A stretch of 64,000 nucleotides of DNA, taken from Roridomyces roridus. Lineage: Eukaryota; Basidiomycota; Agaricomycetes; Agaricales; Mycenaceae. Position numbers and translations under genes: made by a program. The notes beneath the pieces are model-generated. The model was not told the origin of the DNA and made no database searches. It saw only the letters and a program-made list of their open reading frames with translations. Positions 41,503-52,708 of the stretch are shown in pieces. The stretch covers positions 434,001 through 498,000 of the forward strand of contig JARKIF010000001.1 of NCBI GenBank assembly GCA_029378245.1. Direction: 5' to 3'. How positions within the stretch are numbered: position 1 is the stretch's first letter; each line of letters starts with the position of its first letter.

Positions 41503-44381
41503 ATGGCCTTTATCTCAAACGCCAGTGGTATCACTCTGGGTGAAGGCACCTTCAACAACGTACACGGAAACCTGGTGAATATATTCCAAGTGAGACGCCG
41601 GCGAGGGGAGCATGGAGGTCAGTTTTCTACTTTCCCAACTCCGGGACTCCAATTTTCCGCTTGCAGATTCTTCGGATCTCTACGACCTGGAACACGGAGG
41701 ATTCACGCGAGAACGAAGACGAGAAGCAGAAATAGATGGAATCAAGGTGTCTAGAGGTTTCCAGCCTCAAGATCCCGAACTCACAGCCGACACAGGTTAT
41801 CAGGGACAAACACCTCAATCTTGCTGTCGAGATAGGCGGTGGGCCGGGCTATCTGCTTCATGCAGGGGAAATTAAAGGTCGAGCGGTCATCGTGAAGGTG
41901 TTCAACGCAGGGCCGACTGCTCGTGATGTGGGTGATCCGGGTTGTCTTCCTTGGCCACGCGACTCAAACAGCTTTGAAGCACTTGGAGGCGACGGTTCTG
42001 CGTTCCAGAGGATTTCTGTGAGTGTACATTCGAATAAAGGCCGATGCTTTCACGGACAGCCTTCCAGGCATCCCAATGTGCTCCGCATTCGAGGCAGATC
42101 TTCCCCTACATCCTCTTATCATTTTATAGCCTATGAAAATGGTAATCTCTGTCTTTGAAAAGGCAACAGTGTGTGTCTGATCTCGTGCAAGCTTTCTGGA
42201 AGGCAGCAGAAGGCCCGTTGGCGGCGGCTCTTAAGGACGATCTTGAACGGAGCATCGTTCTCGGATTCAAACTGGTTCGTAAACTGGATTGATATTGACT
42301 CTCTCTTGACTCACTGAGAGCTCAACAGGTTGCTGGACTTTCCGTGGGTCTGCCGTCTTTTTTTTCGCCGTGGACGCTGATCTGGTCCAGTCGGGAATAA
42401 ACTATCTCGATGCCCAGGATTTGACTACCATCAGGAGTCGAGGTATGGTCTGAGATCTTTCTCCACTGCTTACGCCTAGCCGTTCTGCAGAACTATAATG
42501 TTTTCCTCGATATCAACGATCGATTCTTATTCAGTATCGACTTTCCATTGAGCAACACCGATACCTCACAGCCAGAGGATGATACTGGTGACTCTTGGAG
42601 CTTATTCAACGCGTTGTGTCAAAAGGTCAGCTCGCGATTTTCCCGTCTGTGCAATGTTCAACCTTCAGCGCTTAGGTCTTGAGGTCTGCCAATCGCGTAC
42701 CACATGGTATGGTTGTCTCACCGGCAAATCGCGTGAACCACTCATCATAACGCAGAGGAGGATATTGAAAGAGCACCTGCTGCTCTCAACTCTTTCTCCT
42801 ACTCACCGCCGATCTTTGAACCCTCGCCTGTGCCTCTGAAAAACACAGCTGTAGAACAACCCGAAGAGGAACCAGCTCCAGATGGCCGCGAGTTACCTCC
42901 AGTGCCGCCTCGGCGAGAGTACGTCTGGCGAACGATGGAGTTGCCGCAGTCGTTGGGTCGCATTGCCACTGAAATCACTCGCGACCTGGACGTTCGCTGG
43001 AGGTCCATCGACAGGCTGACTCGGGTGGATGCACTGAGTGTGCACCGCTGCCCCGGCTACGTTCGAGAAGAAATAACTTTGACGACAAGGACGGCAGACA
43101 GTGCTGTCGTTTCTCACGATGCGCCTGCTATTCAGGAAGTGTGTTCGGTGTGCCATGAAGTCGTGGACGAGGAAGCGGTCTTTTCGTGCGTCTGTGGGGT
43201 ATCAAGTCAGCATCAACATCCTTTCTGCCGCAGTATCTTCTCATTTAGTTCCTTTGTAGATCCAGGGTCGCGTCCTACGGTCAAATGTCAGTCCTGTGAG
43301 ACCTGGAGTCACAGCGATTGTGTTTCCAGCTCCAACTTGAACGATTTCATATGCGAAGACTGCGTTTCGATGGAAAGCTCGGGCTCGGAATCCGATGATT
43401 CTGACTCCGACTTCGACTTTGACTCCGGCGCCGAATTCGACTCCGACGATTCTGATTTTGACGCTGACTTCGAGCGAGCTTGGACCGCTGACTTTGAGCG
43501 AGCTTGGACAACAGATGCAGATGTCATTATTGCGAAGAAATTGTATTTGGGCAAGTCAGTGGGCTTTTCTCCGAGGTCCTGCGAGTCTCCAGTGCTAAAA
43601 CACATTCATGAAGCATCGTGGCCGCCCGTTCAACCGAATTGATCACGGGTTCGTCCGAGCGCCAATCGTTTACAACTCAACTGACGAACCGTAGCGTTGC
43701 GTATCACCCACATTTTGTCCGTCTGTTTCGATGAGATACCGGCGCAATACGCACAAAGTGGAATCCGGCACATGCGTATCTCTATCGAGGATGAAGATCA
43801 TGATCTTTTAGTCCATCTTCCTGCCGCGTGCCAATTCATTCATCATGCGTTGCAATCCGGGGGAGCTGTCTTGGTCCACTCTGTTCAGGTTTGTGATTTT
43901 TTCATTCGGGCTTATTCCCAACGCTGACTTGATGTCAGGGTCTTTCTCGGAGTGCGGCAGTCGTGGCGGCCTACCGTGAGCTCTGGTTGGTTCTATTCTG
44001 GTTCATTTGACTGACCCCGCCAAGTTATGTGGTCTCGGCGCATTGGACCGACTAAAGCGTTGGAAGCAGTTAGAAGAGGTCAAGTCCAACGGTCTCTTTT
44101 ATGCCCCTCCCGCCCTGATGTTTGAGCATTGAGCAGCACGGGAACAAATTTGGCCGAATTCTGGCTTTCAAGAACAACTGGTGCTTTTCGAACTTTGTCA
44201 ATACGCACCGTCGCCTATGTCTGGGGTTTATCAGGGTTGGAGATACAAGCGCGATCACTGTCAGAGACACAAGCTTCCACTATTGGCACCATCCTCCCCG
44301 AACCGCTTGGAAGGAGATGGATGGGCGTGGAACAACTTTCAGCATGGACAACCGGGGGTCGGACCGAGCCAGTGGATGTAA
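41503..44381 (+). CDS. Cassette gene copy 7: pseudokinase-PHD fused to a dual-specificity phosphatase fold
   Basis: The only plus-strand copy. The ATG at 41503 starts MAFISNASGITLGEGTFNNV; exon 1 ends at 41617 (GTCAGT). The N-lobe (DKHLNLAVEIGGGPGYLLHA, VIVKVFNAG), C-lobe-like exons and linker (VPPRREYVWRTMELPQSLG) match the family. The PHD (CVCG, CQSC, WSHSDC, CEDC) ends at 43364. The same exon continues through a Ser/Asp-rich acidic spacer with repeated DFERAWT into a dual-specificity phosphatase: IIAKKLYLGN, TALRITHILSVCFDEIPAQ, EDHDLLVHLPAACQFIHHAL, VLVHSVQGLSRSAAVVAAYL, MWSRRIGPTKALEAVRRA, IWPNSGFQEQLVLFELCQY. Five clean introns fit (43555-43613, 43649-43694, 43889-43938, 43976-44024, 44079-44133). 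The signature HCX5R reads HSVQGLSR, Cys to Ser, so catalysis is doubtful. The TAA at 44379 overlaps a perfect GTAAGT donor, so one more exon is possible. Confidence 0.8.
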
Positions 44382-45270
44382 GTAGCGTTGTTGGCTGTAG
44401 TAGACATGTAGCAGTGATTATGCCGCCAACGATTTCTCCTGTGCGCTCCTTGACCGGGCACAAATGGCCCGAACGTCTCCGTGATTTTGCGTGGTTTCCT
44501 GTCGAGCCGAAATCGTTGTCCCTTGTTGTCCCCCGATTGCGAGGCTCGTCGAGTTGGGAACCGCGCGGACGCGCGTTCTCGGAGACGTCCATGATGTTCC
44601 TGCGCCAAAAAAAGTGTGTATAAATGTAAGATTTGAACCAGAATTCAAAAGAAAGGGAGATGTCCGGTTGGAAATTCGAGATATGTTGATCCAAACGACG
44701 CGACGCGATGGATTTTCCAAACCACCAAGAATGACCTGGCGGCAAAGGCTGGATACTCCAATTCCAACCAATTGTCTCGTTTCCGAGGATGGCGGCCCCG
44801 TGCGGCATCGAATGACCAGAATAGACGTCATAGGCACATCACACGAGCAAGGCACGAGGGGAATCGGAGCTTCATTCCGAGTCGGGGCAGTCAAAAGGCC
44901 GTTGGTATGCAAACGTGGAAACCTCATGCCGAGCGTCATGACGGCGTTTTTGGGGCGATATTACTGTGAGAAGACACCGGCGTCCAGAAAGGGCGCATTG
45001 TGCTATTGTCCTGCATTAGCCAAATATGGGCAGTTCGGGGGCCGAGCTCGGGATGAGTCAAGGGCGGGGGCGGGCACGATGGTTGGGAGGGGCGGGACGG
45101 GTTGACAACTGAATCTGAATCAATGTCGACGTGGACGGAGGCAGATTGAGATGAGTTCGCGACGCGTCTGAGTGATCGGGAGCAAAGAACAATGTGTGGC
45201 GGTGCATGACTCAGACAGTAAGGGGCTTTATTTGACCCGCCGGTCTTCCACCCGGTTGTCACCTCCTTTC
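44382..45270. other. Intergenic between copy 7 and the first acidic hypothetical gene
   Basis: Contains the inverted copy of the repeated spacer (about 44450-44600). A 204-codon plus-strand frame (44491-45105) has no recognisable feature and begins inside the repeat. Confidence 0.35.
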
Positions 45271-46329
45271 ATGTCTGTCTGCGTCCAGGTCCAGGTAGAC
45301 GCTATCCCTACCCAGCGGAAGCGTACAGCTTCAGCTTCTTCATTCTCGTGTGATGCCCGTCCGAGAAAGCGTCTACACCGCACCGAATCCGTCCTTGACC
45401 TCGCCACGCTCGCCACAGAGCAGCCTCCTCCGCAGCAGCCGGAGTCGCAGCCACTCCCGGTACAGGTCCCCTACAATCGCACCCTGCGCTACTACAAAGA
45501 GCAAAAGGACCGTCGGAGGACGCTTGTGCGAGCAGCACTCTCGCCAGCTCCACAAACTTTGACATTCACCCCGACACCCCTATCCCTTCCTCCTGCTCCT
45601 CCCATCCATCAGCGTAAACCTCAGCTCCCCGCTGCACGCTCACCCCTCGCTCGTGACACCGACTTGCCAATTCCCTCATCACCACCGCCACGCGCCCTCC
45701 TCATCGTCCCGGCGGCCGCACGGGCTCGCACGACCTGTGGCACCGGCGTTCCTCCAGGCTCATCCCGCCCTTCACCTTCCTCAAATTCTACCTCATCGTC
45801 ATCCCGTCGCTCATCCCCGCCGTCCTCATGCATAACACTCCCTCCGATCACACCGGACCCGACGACGCCGAAAGTGACAAAGCCGAAACCGAAACGCAAT
45901 CCCCCGCAGACGCTCCACCGACGAGCCGTCCTCGCGAGTCTGCGTGCGACGCCCCATGGTGCCAAGATTCTGCACATGGGCGCTCGGTTGGCCGTTGGTA
46001 TTTTGGGAGCCACTGCTGAGCTGGAGCGGTTATGCACTCCAGGGACGAGTCATGTGGAGGAGGAGGAGAGTGACGAAGACGCCGAAGGGGAAATCGACGA
46101 AGAGTTGCTGCTTGAAGGCGTTATGGATGTCGAGCCCGACTTTTACCTGTCGGATCCGGAGGAAGCGGAACCGGACGTGGCGATGCCTGACGCTGAGCTG
46201 GAGATGGAGATGCCCCCCGTGCTTAGCGCGTCGTGGGTCGTCCTCGGGGAGTCTCCTCAGGCTCTGAATGAGTCTCGGATGCAGAGTCGGTCGGCGGCGG
46301 CGGAGCAAGAGTGGGAGATGGTCGAATAA
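45271..46329 (+). CDS. Acidic Pro/Ser-rich hypothetical protein (founder copy of a duplicated gene)
   Basis: I do not recognise this protein. The ATG at 45271 starts MSVCVQVQVDAIPTQRKRTA; the open frame extends upstream only to a GTG. It has an N-terminal basic NLS-like stretch (RPRKRLHRTE), a Pro/Ser-rich middle, a conserved-looking helical block (TLHRRAVLASLRATPHGAKI, MGARLAVGILGATAELERL), then an acidic tail (EEEESDEDAEGEIDEELLLE, MDVEPDFYLSDPEEAEPDVA) and the C-terminus EQEWEMVE. A role as a nuclear acidic regulator is a guess. Three damaged copies lie at 50996, 55560 and about 60190, each upstream of a cassette gene facing it. Confidence 0.7.
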   Translation: MSVCVQVQVDAIPTQRKRTASASSFSCDARPRKRLHRTESVLDLATLATEQPPPQQPESQPLPVQVPYNRTLRYYKEQKDRRRTLVRAALSPAPQTLTFTPTPLSLPPAPPIHQRKPQLPAARSPLARDTDLPIPSSPPPRALLIVPAAARARTTCGTGVPPGSSRPSPSSNSTSSSSRRSSPPSSCITLPPITPDPTTPKVTKPKPKRNPPQTLHRRAVLASLRATPHGAKILHMGARLAVGILGATAELERLCTPGTSHVEEEESDEDAEGEIDEELLLEGVMDVEPDFYLSDPEEAEPDVAMPDAELEMEMPPVLSASWVVLGESPQALNESRMQSRSAAAEQEWEMVE

Positions 46330-47101
46330 ATTGGTCGCAGATGATGCCTACTCGTGCAGGTCGGCAGGACCTCGCACCACTTTTTTACGATTTTGGGTTT
46401 CTTTCAAGCATGCATAACAACATCCAATCCACTTACAAGCAGAACAATTGTCCAATACATACGATACACACGAATTTTTCCTTACTCTTACAGAGCTGTA
46501 GCAACCGACCGTCCAAGTCTCTATGTCCGTGTGTAATTTGTTGTAGGGATATGAATACGGATTGACTTGAAACGAATGGGAGAACGGCGCGAAATCGGGT
46601 GCTACGGTATCATGCCATTGGGTGGGTATAGTGGGATAGCAAGATGGGAACGGGAACGGGAACGGGATGAGGGTAAAACACGGGGTATATAGGGAATCAT
46701 ATTCATCTACGGATGGCGACAAAAGATCGGTGTGTGGCGGGAAATCATGATACCTTCGCCGCCGAGCGTGGACCTCGCAGGGCAATCTTTCGCCGCCGAG
46801 TGTAGACTTCAGGGTAATGCGCAGGCCATGGCCCATCGCATCTGGAGACACCACTGAGTCGATAAGATAGGCCTGGACGCCTGGATCCCGATTCACTCTG
46901 ATGCATGATGAATGACTCGGGTCGGGTGCCATTCAAAGCCCTTGCCCTTGAGTTAAGACGCCTATGGCAGCCTGGAGCGGGTACTCCTCGTCCAATCGCC
47001 ACAAGTAGTTAAGCGCCACTGTTCAAGGACCCAGACTCTCACGAGCCCTACTAGAGGGAGTCGTATGAAATCAGTCGGAAGCATAGTAATGCGGGGAGAA
47101 T
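46330..47101. other. Convergent spacer between the hypothetical gene and copy 8
   Basis: No gene seen. The first part (CAAGCATGCATAAC, CCAATCCACTTACAAGCA) recurs after the second (51600 onward) and third (56500 onward) hypothetical copies, marking the 3' part of the duplicated unit. Confidence 0.45.
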
Positions 47102-50100
47102 TCATACCTTCGAGCTTCCATCCTGCGAAGAGCATTTCGCCTTGTGGCGCTTCAAGACATGCGCAGTCCCAAACTGCTCACCACAGCCGCACTCGAAGTT
47201 CTTGATAACCAGGTGCGAGTTCATATGGTTAGTCAGATTGTGCTTGGCCGTGAAATCGTGCCCGCACACGTTGCAGATGAAGGCCCCGATCTTGAAGGGA
47301 TCCTTGCGCCGGGCAGTGGACGCACGGACTTTTGCGTCCGTCCCGACTTGAGCACGAATCGGCTGCGAGCTCATCGGGCCCTCCGGCGACATTTGACCGT
47401 CCCAGAGACCCGAGGCGTCATCGGCCTGTCCTTGCCCATCAGCCTTGCGATGCTGGGGCGGGTAGGGGCTCCGCTCCTTGCGACGGGGTTGTACTTTACG
47501 AATGCCGCCACTGATGACGGTAACAGAAGGTGCGTGCTCAGTGCCGGCGTTATGGATGTCGTTGGCTTCCAACTCCGTAGGAGCTGCTGCCGGGCGGGGT
47601 ATCGGCGACAAGGACGAGGAAACCTGAGCGGACACCCTCCAGGCTTCTTCCAAATCAGTCTGAGGACCCTGCGGGGTGACAGAGGGGCCCTCATAGCCCG
47701 CCTGCCCATCGAGAGACCCAAAATCCTGAGGAATGAGCCGGCCCATGTACGATTCATCGTGGATGTGAGTGGGGTACGGCACATCCGGCTGCGGCGTTTC
47801 CTCGATAGACTGAGCATCCAAGTTCCTGTCTATGCCATTGACCGACGGGTCGATGGACAGGAATCGTCTGGGCGACCCTCCTCTGTGAGTGGATCTCTGG
47901 CGGCTGGGGGAGACGATCATAGGGTTCGGTAGCTGCAAGTAGCTGGGCGTGCCAGGGGACACTGGGGCGGCCGATGAGGTCTCCGATCCCGCTAAAGAGG
48001 CGGGAGAGTGAGGGGAAGGGCTTGGAGGCGACGCCGGGAAGTATTGGCTGGGCTGCCACCCGGACTCAAGGAGCTCGGGTGTTGTGTCCACACGGAGATT
48101 GCGTGGCCAATGGGGCGAAAGAAACTCGGGGCTGAACGGCACGGGAGAAGGCATGGGCTCCTGGAGGCGCAGCTGACCGTAAGAAGGACGAGTGGGAGGA
48201 AGGGGTTCGTCGCAGTCGTCGTCCTTGAGGGCGGACCCGGAGGCATCAAACGGATTGTGGGGCAAGTGACTCATTCCTGGGAACGACACACTGTCTGATT
48301 GAGCCTGGGGACGCAACTGAACCCGATAGAAGGAGCTCGTCTCCTGCCCGAAGCTTTGCGACCGGATGGCGGTAATCGAGGCAGCGTCATCCCAGTCCAC
48401 GACTTCGTTCTCTCGATGCCTTTAGCAGGGTCAGTAACCACGCCTTCGAGAGAGAAGGGTTACCAACGGTGGAGAATCCTCGATGTTGAACGTGAAGTCG
48501 CCATCCTCCTCGGCGGTGCTTGGAGCAATGCTCGAACCTGTTGTATGGTGCTCAGACAAGTGATACTGCTGGTTTTGCATGGTGCAAAAGTAACAAATAG
48601 ACTCGTTCGGAGTGGGGCCACAGTCCCTGTGACTCCATTTCTTGCACGAGCGACATTTGACCGTGGGGCGCGACCCTGGTTCTAGACAGGAACAGAGATA
48701 AGGGGTCATGTCGCACGGCTGCTAGGTTTTGCCTACCTTCTTGTCTGCAAACACAACGGAAAACCTCTCCCGAATTCACCACCTCGTGGCAGATGGAGCA
48801 CACCTCCTGGATAGTGGGCGCATCGTGTGATACGACGGCACTATCTGCCGTCCTGATCGCCAGCGTTACTTCTTCCCGAATGTATCCCGGGCATCGGTGA
48901 ATGCTCCCGCCATTGCTCGAAACGAGCCTATTAATGGACATGCAACGTAGGTCAAGATCTCGAGTGATTTGAGCGGCGATGGTAGCCAAGGACTGCGGCA
49001 GATCCATCATTCGCCAGACGAATTCTCTACGAGGGGGCACTGCCGCGGCATTCTGGCGATTATTTGGGATAGCTTCTTCGTTTTGTAGGGTGGCTTGATC
49101 CTGCGACGCCACCGGCGAGGGTTCCAAGATCGCTGGTGAGTGAGAGGAATCGAAAACGGTGGGTTTCCTTTCAATATCCTCATCTTTACGGTGAGGTAAG
49201 CAAGATGATTTGGCCTTCGGGGGAGACATACCGTGTAATACGCGATTGGCCGACCTCAAAACCTGCACACGAAAGGTCGGCGCTCATCGAGGAAGATATC
49301 GCAGGCAGCACTAGCACTGACCTTTTGACACAATCCGTTGAACAAGGTCCAGACGTTTGTCTCGTCTTCTTGTTCGCGCTGCGTTGTATTAGCATCGGTT
49401 GGTGGATTGACGTTGAGTAGGAATCGGTCGTTGATATCGAGGAAGACGTCAAACCTCTGCGTTGGACTGAGACAAAGGAAGACAAGCCCAAAATAGCCAT
49501 ACCTCGGGTCCCCGGGGGAGCGTGACGCCTAGGGTACTCAGATAATACATTCCCGACTGCGAAAGGGGAATAAGCATGACAGTGAGAAGAAGGACAGCTT
49601 TCCTACAGAGAGGTCCGAGATCTGGTATGCGGTGAGACAATAAAAATGGAACCGACCAAAACCTACAAACCATTTTGAATCCGAGCATAATGCTCTTGTC
49701 GAGATCTTCCTTCAGGGCCGCGGCGAGTGGCCCTTCCGCTGTTTTCCCTTGGGCTAAAAAAACTCAGTTGTACACCACGATATGCGAGGTGAGGTCGGTG
49801 CCATCTTCATACGCTATAAAGCGATGTACGGACGTCGGAGCCGAGATCCCTTCGATTCGTAGCACATTGGGATGCCTAAAAAACTGTTCATGCTGTAAAC
49901 TCAAGTGCCCGTTTTTCTCCTCACAATAATCCCCGCGAGAGGCTCACAGCGGCTTGCCAGTGCTTTCCGAGCCATTTCAGATTCAAATCGAGAAGGGCAC
50001 AGTATGACACACCTTGCGGGCATTCGTTCCTGCGTTAAAAACCTTCACTATGACCGCCCGAAGCTTGATGTTGCCTGCGTGAAGGTGATAGCCAGGTCCG

Positions 50101-50523
50101 CAGCCTATCTGGTGGGTCAGTCTGAGGTCCTTGTATCGGACGACCTGCTCCATGCGTTGAGATAGTGCATTCCCGATTCCCAAGCTTCACGAACCTCCAG
50201 CCCATCATCCTCCTCCGTGTCCTCTCGTCCCCGCGCAGGTTCTGCCAAGGGTTTCAGTTCCCGCTCTCCGGACGACCAAGCGACTCACCTTCCACAACTG
50301 TCGACTCCTCCCTCCGCCGCCATTTGTCTCCTAACAGCGACTGCAGCAGTGCTAGCGGAAGCTTCTGTTACTGTACCTGGGCTGATATTAACGAGCAATA
50401 CTCACCTCCGATATCTCCGACTGGTTGGCCCTCAGGCTGGAAGATGTTCACGAGGGGCCCGTGCACATTGTTGAACGTGCCTTCTCCCAGAGTGAATCCA
50501 CTGGCGCTCGAGATGAACGACAT
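47102..50523 (-). CDS. Cassette gene copy 8: pseudokinase-PHD fused to a C2H2 zinc-finger transcription-factor region
   Basis: The ATG at 50523 starts MSFISSASGFTLGEGTFNNV. The N-lobe (VVRYKDLRLTHQIGCGPGY), linker (VPPRREFVWRMMDLPQSLAT, about 49050-48990) and PHD (CSIC, CVC, CRSC, WSHRDC, CYFC, ending 48583) match the family. After a short acidic exon, a 48-nt intron (48420-48467; GTTGGT, CTGAC, AAAG) joins in frame to a long Pro/Ser-rich exon of about 430 codons. It ends in two zinc fingers: FICNVCGHDFTAKHNLTNH plus MNSH (C2H2) and ECGCGEQFGTAHVLKRHKAKC, which is C-x-C...H-x3-C. This finger pair and the long disordered region resemble basidiomycete C2H2 transcription factors. TGA is at 47102-47104; a GTATGA next to it could be a donor. 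Nuclear DNA binding is inferred. Confidence 0.8.
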
Positions 50524-50995
50524 CCAGGAGGGCGGGGAAGAGGCAGCAGCTGTGAGTGTGGCCGTGTGGTCAAGCTATTATTGTGAAAGCTGTTGACCAC
50601 CGGCATCGGACCGTCACAGGACACCTTAAACCTGCGTCGAACTTTGAAGACACGCCGTAAGTACCCGACCGTCCATCTACGATCTTCAAGTTAGCGACTT
50701 TTGCTAGCCAGATCGCCCGTCCATGGTCAAGAAGGCCGCCAAACGAACAGGAGAAACTTGAAAGTGTCGCGCCGTTGATGGCGGCTCTCGGCGGCACGTG
50801 CAGATGATGCGTTGCGAGTCGGTTCTTCCAACGCCACATACCCAGCTCCAGCCGGGCATTGCTTAGGTGACTTCCCATTCCACCAGTGCCATGCAATCTG
50901 GACAATAATACTTTCACTACCACTAGCCAGCCCTCGCGCATTGCACGTCGGTTTTATCTGATGCCGTGGCTCGGGAGGCGATATACAGCCCTTGA
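50524..50995. other. 5' flank of copy 8
   Basis: Contains GTGAAAGCTGTT (about 50582), also found upstream of copies 9-11 (as TGAAAGCTGTT). No gene recognised. Confidence 0.35.
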
Positions 50996-51496
50996 ATGAG
51001 ACGAACTCGTTCCTCAGCGATTCCTCCGAATTCCGGCACTCATCCCCGTCATCCTCATGCATATCACTCGAAACGCACTCCTTCGCAGACGCTCCATCGA
51101 CGAGCCGTCCTCGCGAGTCTGCGTGCGACGCTTCATGGTGCCAAGATCCTGCATATGGGCGCGCGGCTGGCTGTTGGTATCTTGGGAGCCACTGCTGAGC
51201 TCGAGCGATTATGCGATGGGGCGAGTCATGGGCATGTGGAGGAGGAGAGTGACGAGGACGCCGAAGGTGAAATCGACGAAGAGTTGCTGCTCGAGGCTGT
51301 TATGGATGTCGAGCCCGACTTTTACCTGTCGGATCCCGAGGAAGCGGAGCCTGACGTGGCGATGCCTGACGCTGAGCTGGAGATGGAGATGTCCCCGGTG
51401 CTTAGCGCGTCGTGGATCGTCCTCGGAGAGTCTCAGTGTCGGATGCAGAGTCGGTCATCGTCGTCGGCGGAGCAAGAGTGGGAGATGGTCGAATAA
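50996..51496 (+). CDS. Second copy of the acidic hypothetical gene, 5'-truncated
   Basis: Matches the C-terminal half of the 45271 gene: TLHRRAVLASLRATLHGAKI, VGILGATAELERL, EEESDEDAEGEIDEELLLEA, YLSDPEEAEPDVAMPDAELE and EQEWEMVE are kept in frame. The N-terminal NLS and Pro-rich half are absent and replaced by unrelated codons from ATG 50996. It may still express a short acidic protein or be a relic. Confidence 0.6.
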   Translation: MRRTRSSAIPPNSGTHPRHPHAYHSKRTPSQTLHRRAVLASLRATLHGAKILHMGARLAVGILGATAELERLCDGASHGHVEEESDEDAEGEIDEELLLEAVMDVEPDFYLSDPEEAEPDVAMPDAELEMEMSPVLSASWIVLGESQCRMQSRSSSSAEQEWEMVE

Positions 51497-52708
51497 ATTG
51501 GCCGCAGCTGATGCCCACTCTTACTCTTACTCTTGCTTGATGTCGTGCGAGTCGACAGGACCTCACGCGTCAGACTCACTCACGAGTTACTTTTCGATTT
51601 TGGGTTTCTTTCTTTCTTTCAAGCATGCATAACGCCGTCTAATCCACTTACAAGCAAATTGTCAATACATACGAGACGCACCTTTTTTCTTTACTCTTAC
51701 AGAGCTGTAGTAACCGACCTGTCTGTGTAATTTGTTGTAGAGATACGAATGCGAGTATACTCGAAACGAATGGGAGAACGGCGTGAAATTGCGGAAGGTA
51801 TCATCTCATCGGTTGGATATAGTAGCAATAGCAAGATGGGAACGGGAAGGGATGGGAACGGGATGGAGGTAAAAGGTAGGGAATCACTTTCATCTTGGAT
51901 GGATGGATGTGCAACTAGTAGAGTAGAGATGGCTACGAAGATCGGATGTGTGGCGTGAAAATCAAAGCATGATACTAAGACTTCCGCCGCAGAGTGTGGA
52001 CTTGAAAGGCCATGGCGAGTTGGTGAGTGGTAGAGCCGATGTTTTTTAGGATTCAGAATGGGTCCATTGAATGCGGATATGGCCATGGCTGCGTTGATAA
52101 GATAGACATGGACACCGGCGCCGGCGCGGGCGGGTGGCTTGACGTCACTGTGGACGAGGCTGGACGCCGGGATCGCGATTCGCTCCCTCGAGTCAAAGCA
52201 GGGAATACTGCACGCGGGGGAAGGTATATATGTGGGAGGAGGAGGGGCGATTCCGGGGTAGATATTGCAGTTCACCAGTGCCGCTCGAACAAGTCGAAAG
52301 TCTGATGAATATTATTGGTAATGGGAAGGCCATGGGGTCGGATGGGAGATGGTGAATGGGTCAATCAAGTCCGTTGGGGCTCGCGACGGGTCCAGGGATG
52401 ATTGGTAGAACACGCCTGCTTTGCGCAGACGGAAGGAGGGTGGAGAATGGTGTCGGTTGTCGCGTCGACGTTGGAAAGAATTACCAGTCCTGCGGACGCC
52501 GACCGTGAGAAGCAAGCAATCCGGAGACCGTACTCCGCGGTATCCGGATTGAGGGGTATGCGGACGCTGGCCGGCTGTCGGTGACTGTCAATAAGTTTGT
52601 CGACCTTAACTCATCCCTACAGCCTCTCTTTCGATACAAAACACGAGGTCTGCATGCCCTCGACAAGCACCCCACCGCCGCTCCTTTTTCTTGTCTTCCT
52701 CGTTCTCC
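51497..52708. other. Spacer of the second duplicated unit
   Basis: No gene seen. Related to the 46330-47100 spacer over its first part. A minus-strand frame at 52275-51697 has no recognisable feature and matches the shadow of the parent spacer. Confidence 0.4.

Noticed and set aside
44491..45105. 204-codon plus-strand frame after copy 7
   Set aside because: Starts inside a repeated spacer and contains no recognisable motif; probably chance in GC-rich DNA.
45172..45270. N-terminal extension of the acidic hypothetical protein
   Set aside because: The frame opens at GTG; the ATG at 45271 is the first in-frame start codon.
48400..48709. Reading the C2H2 gene as a separate gene starting near 48400
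   Set aside because: A well-formed 48-nt intron keeps the frame from the PHD exon, and no ATG begins the zinc-finger exon upstream of its conserved part.
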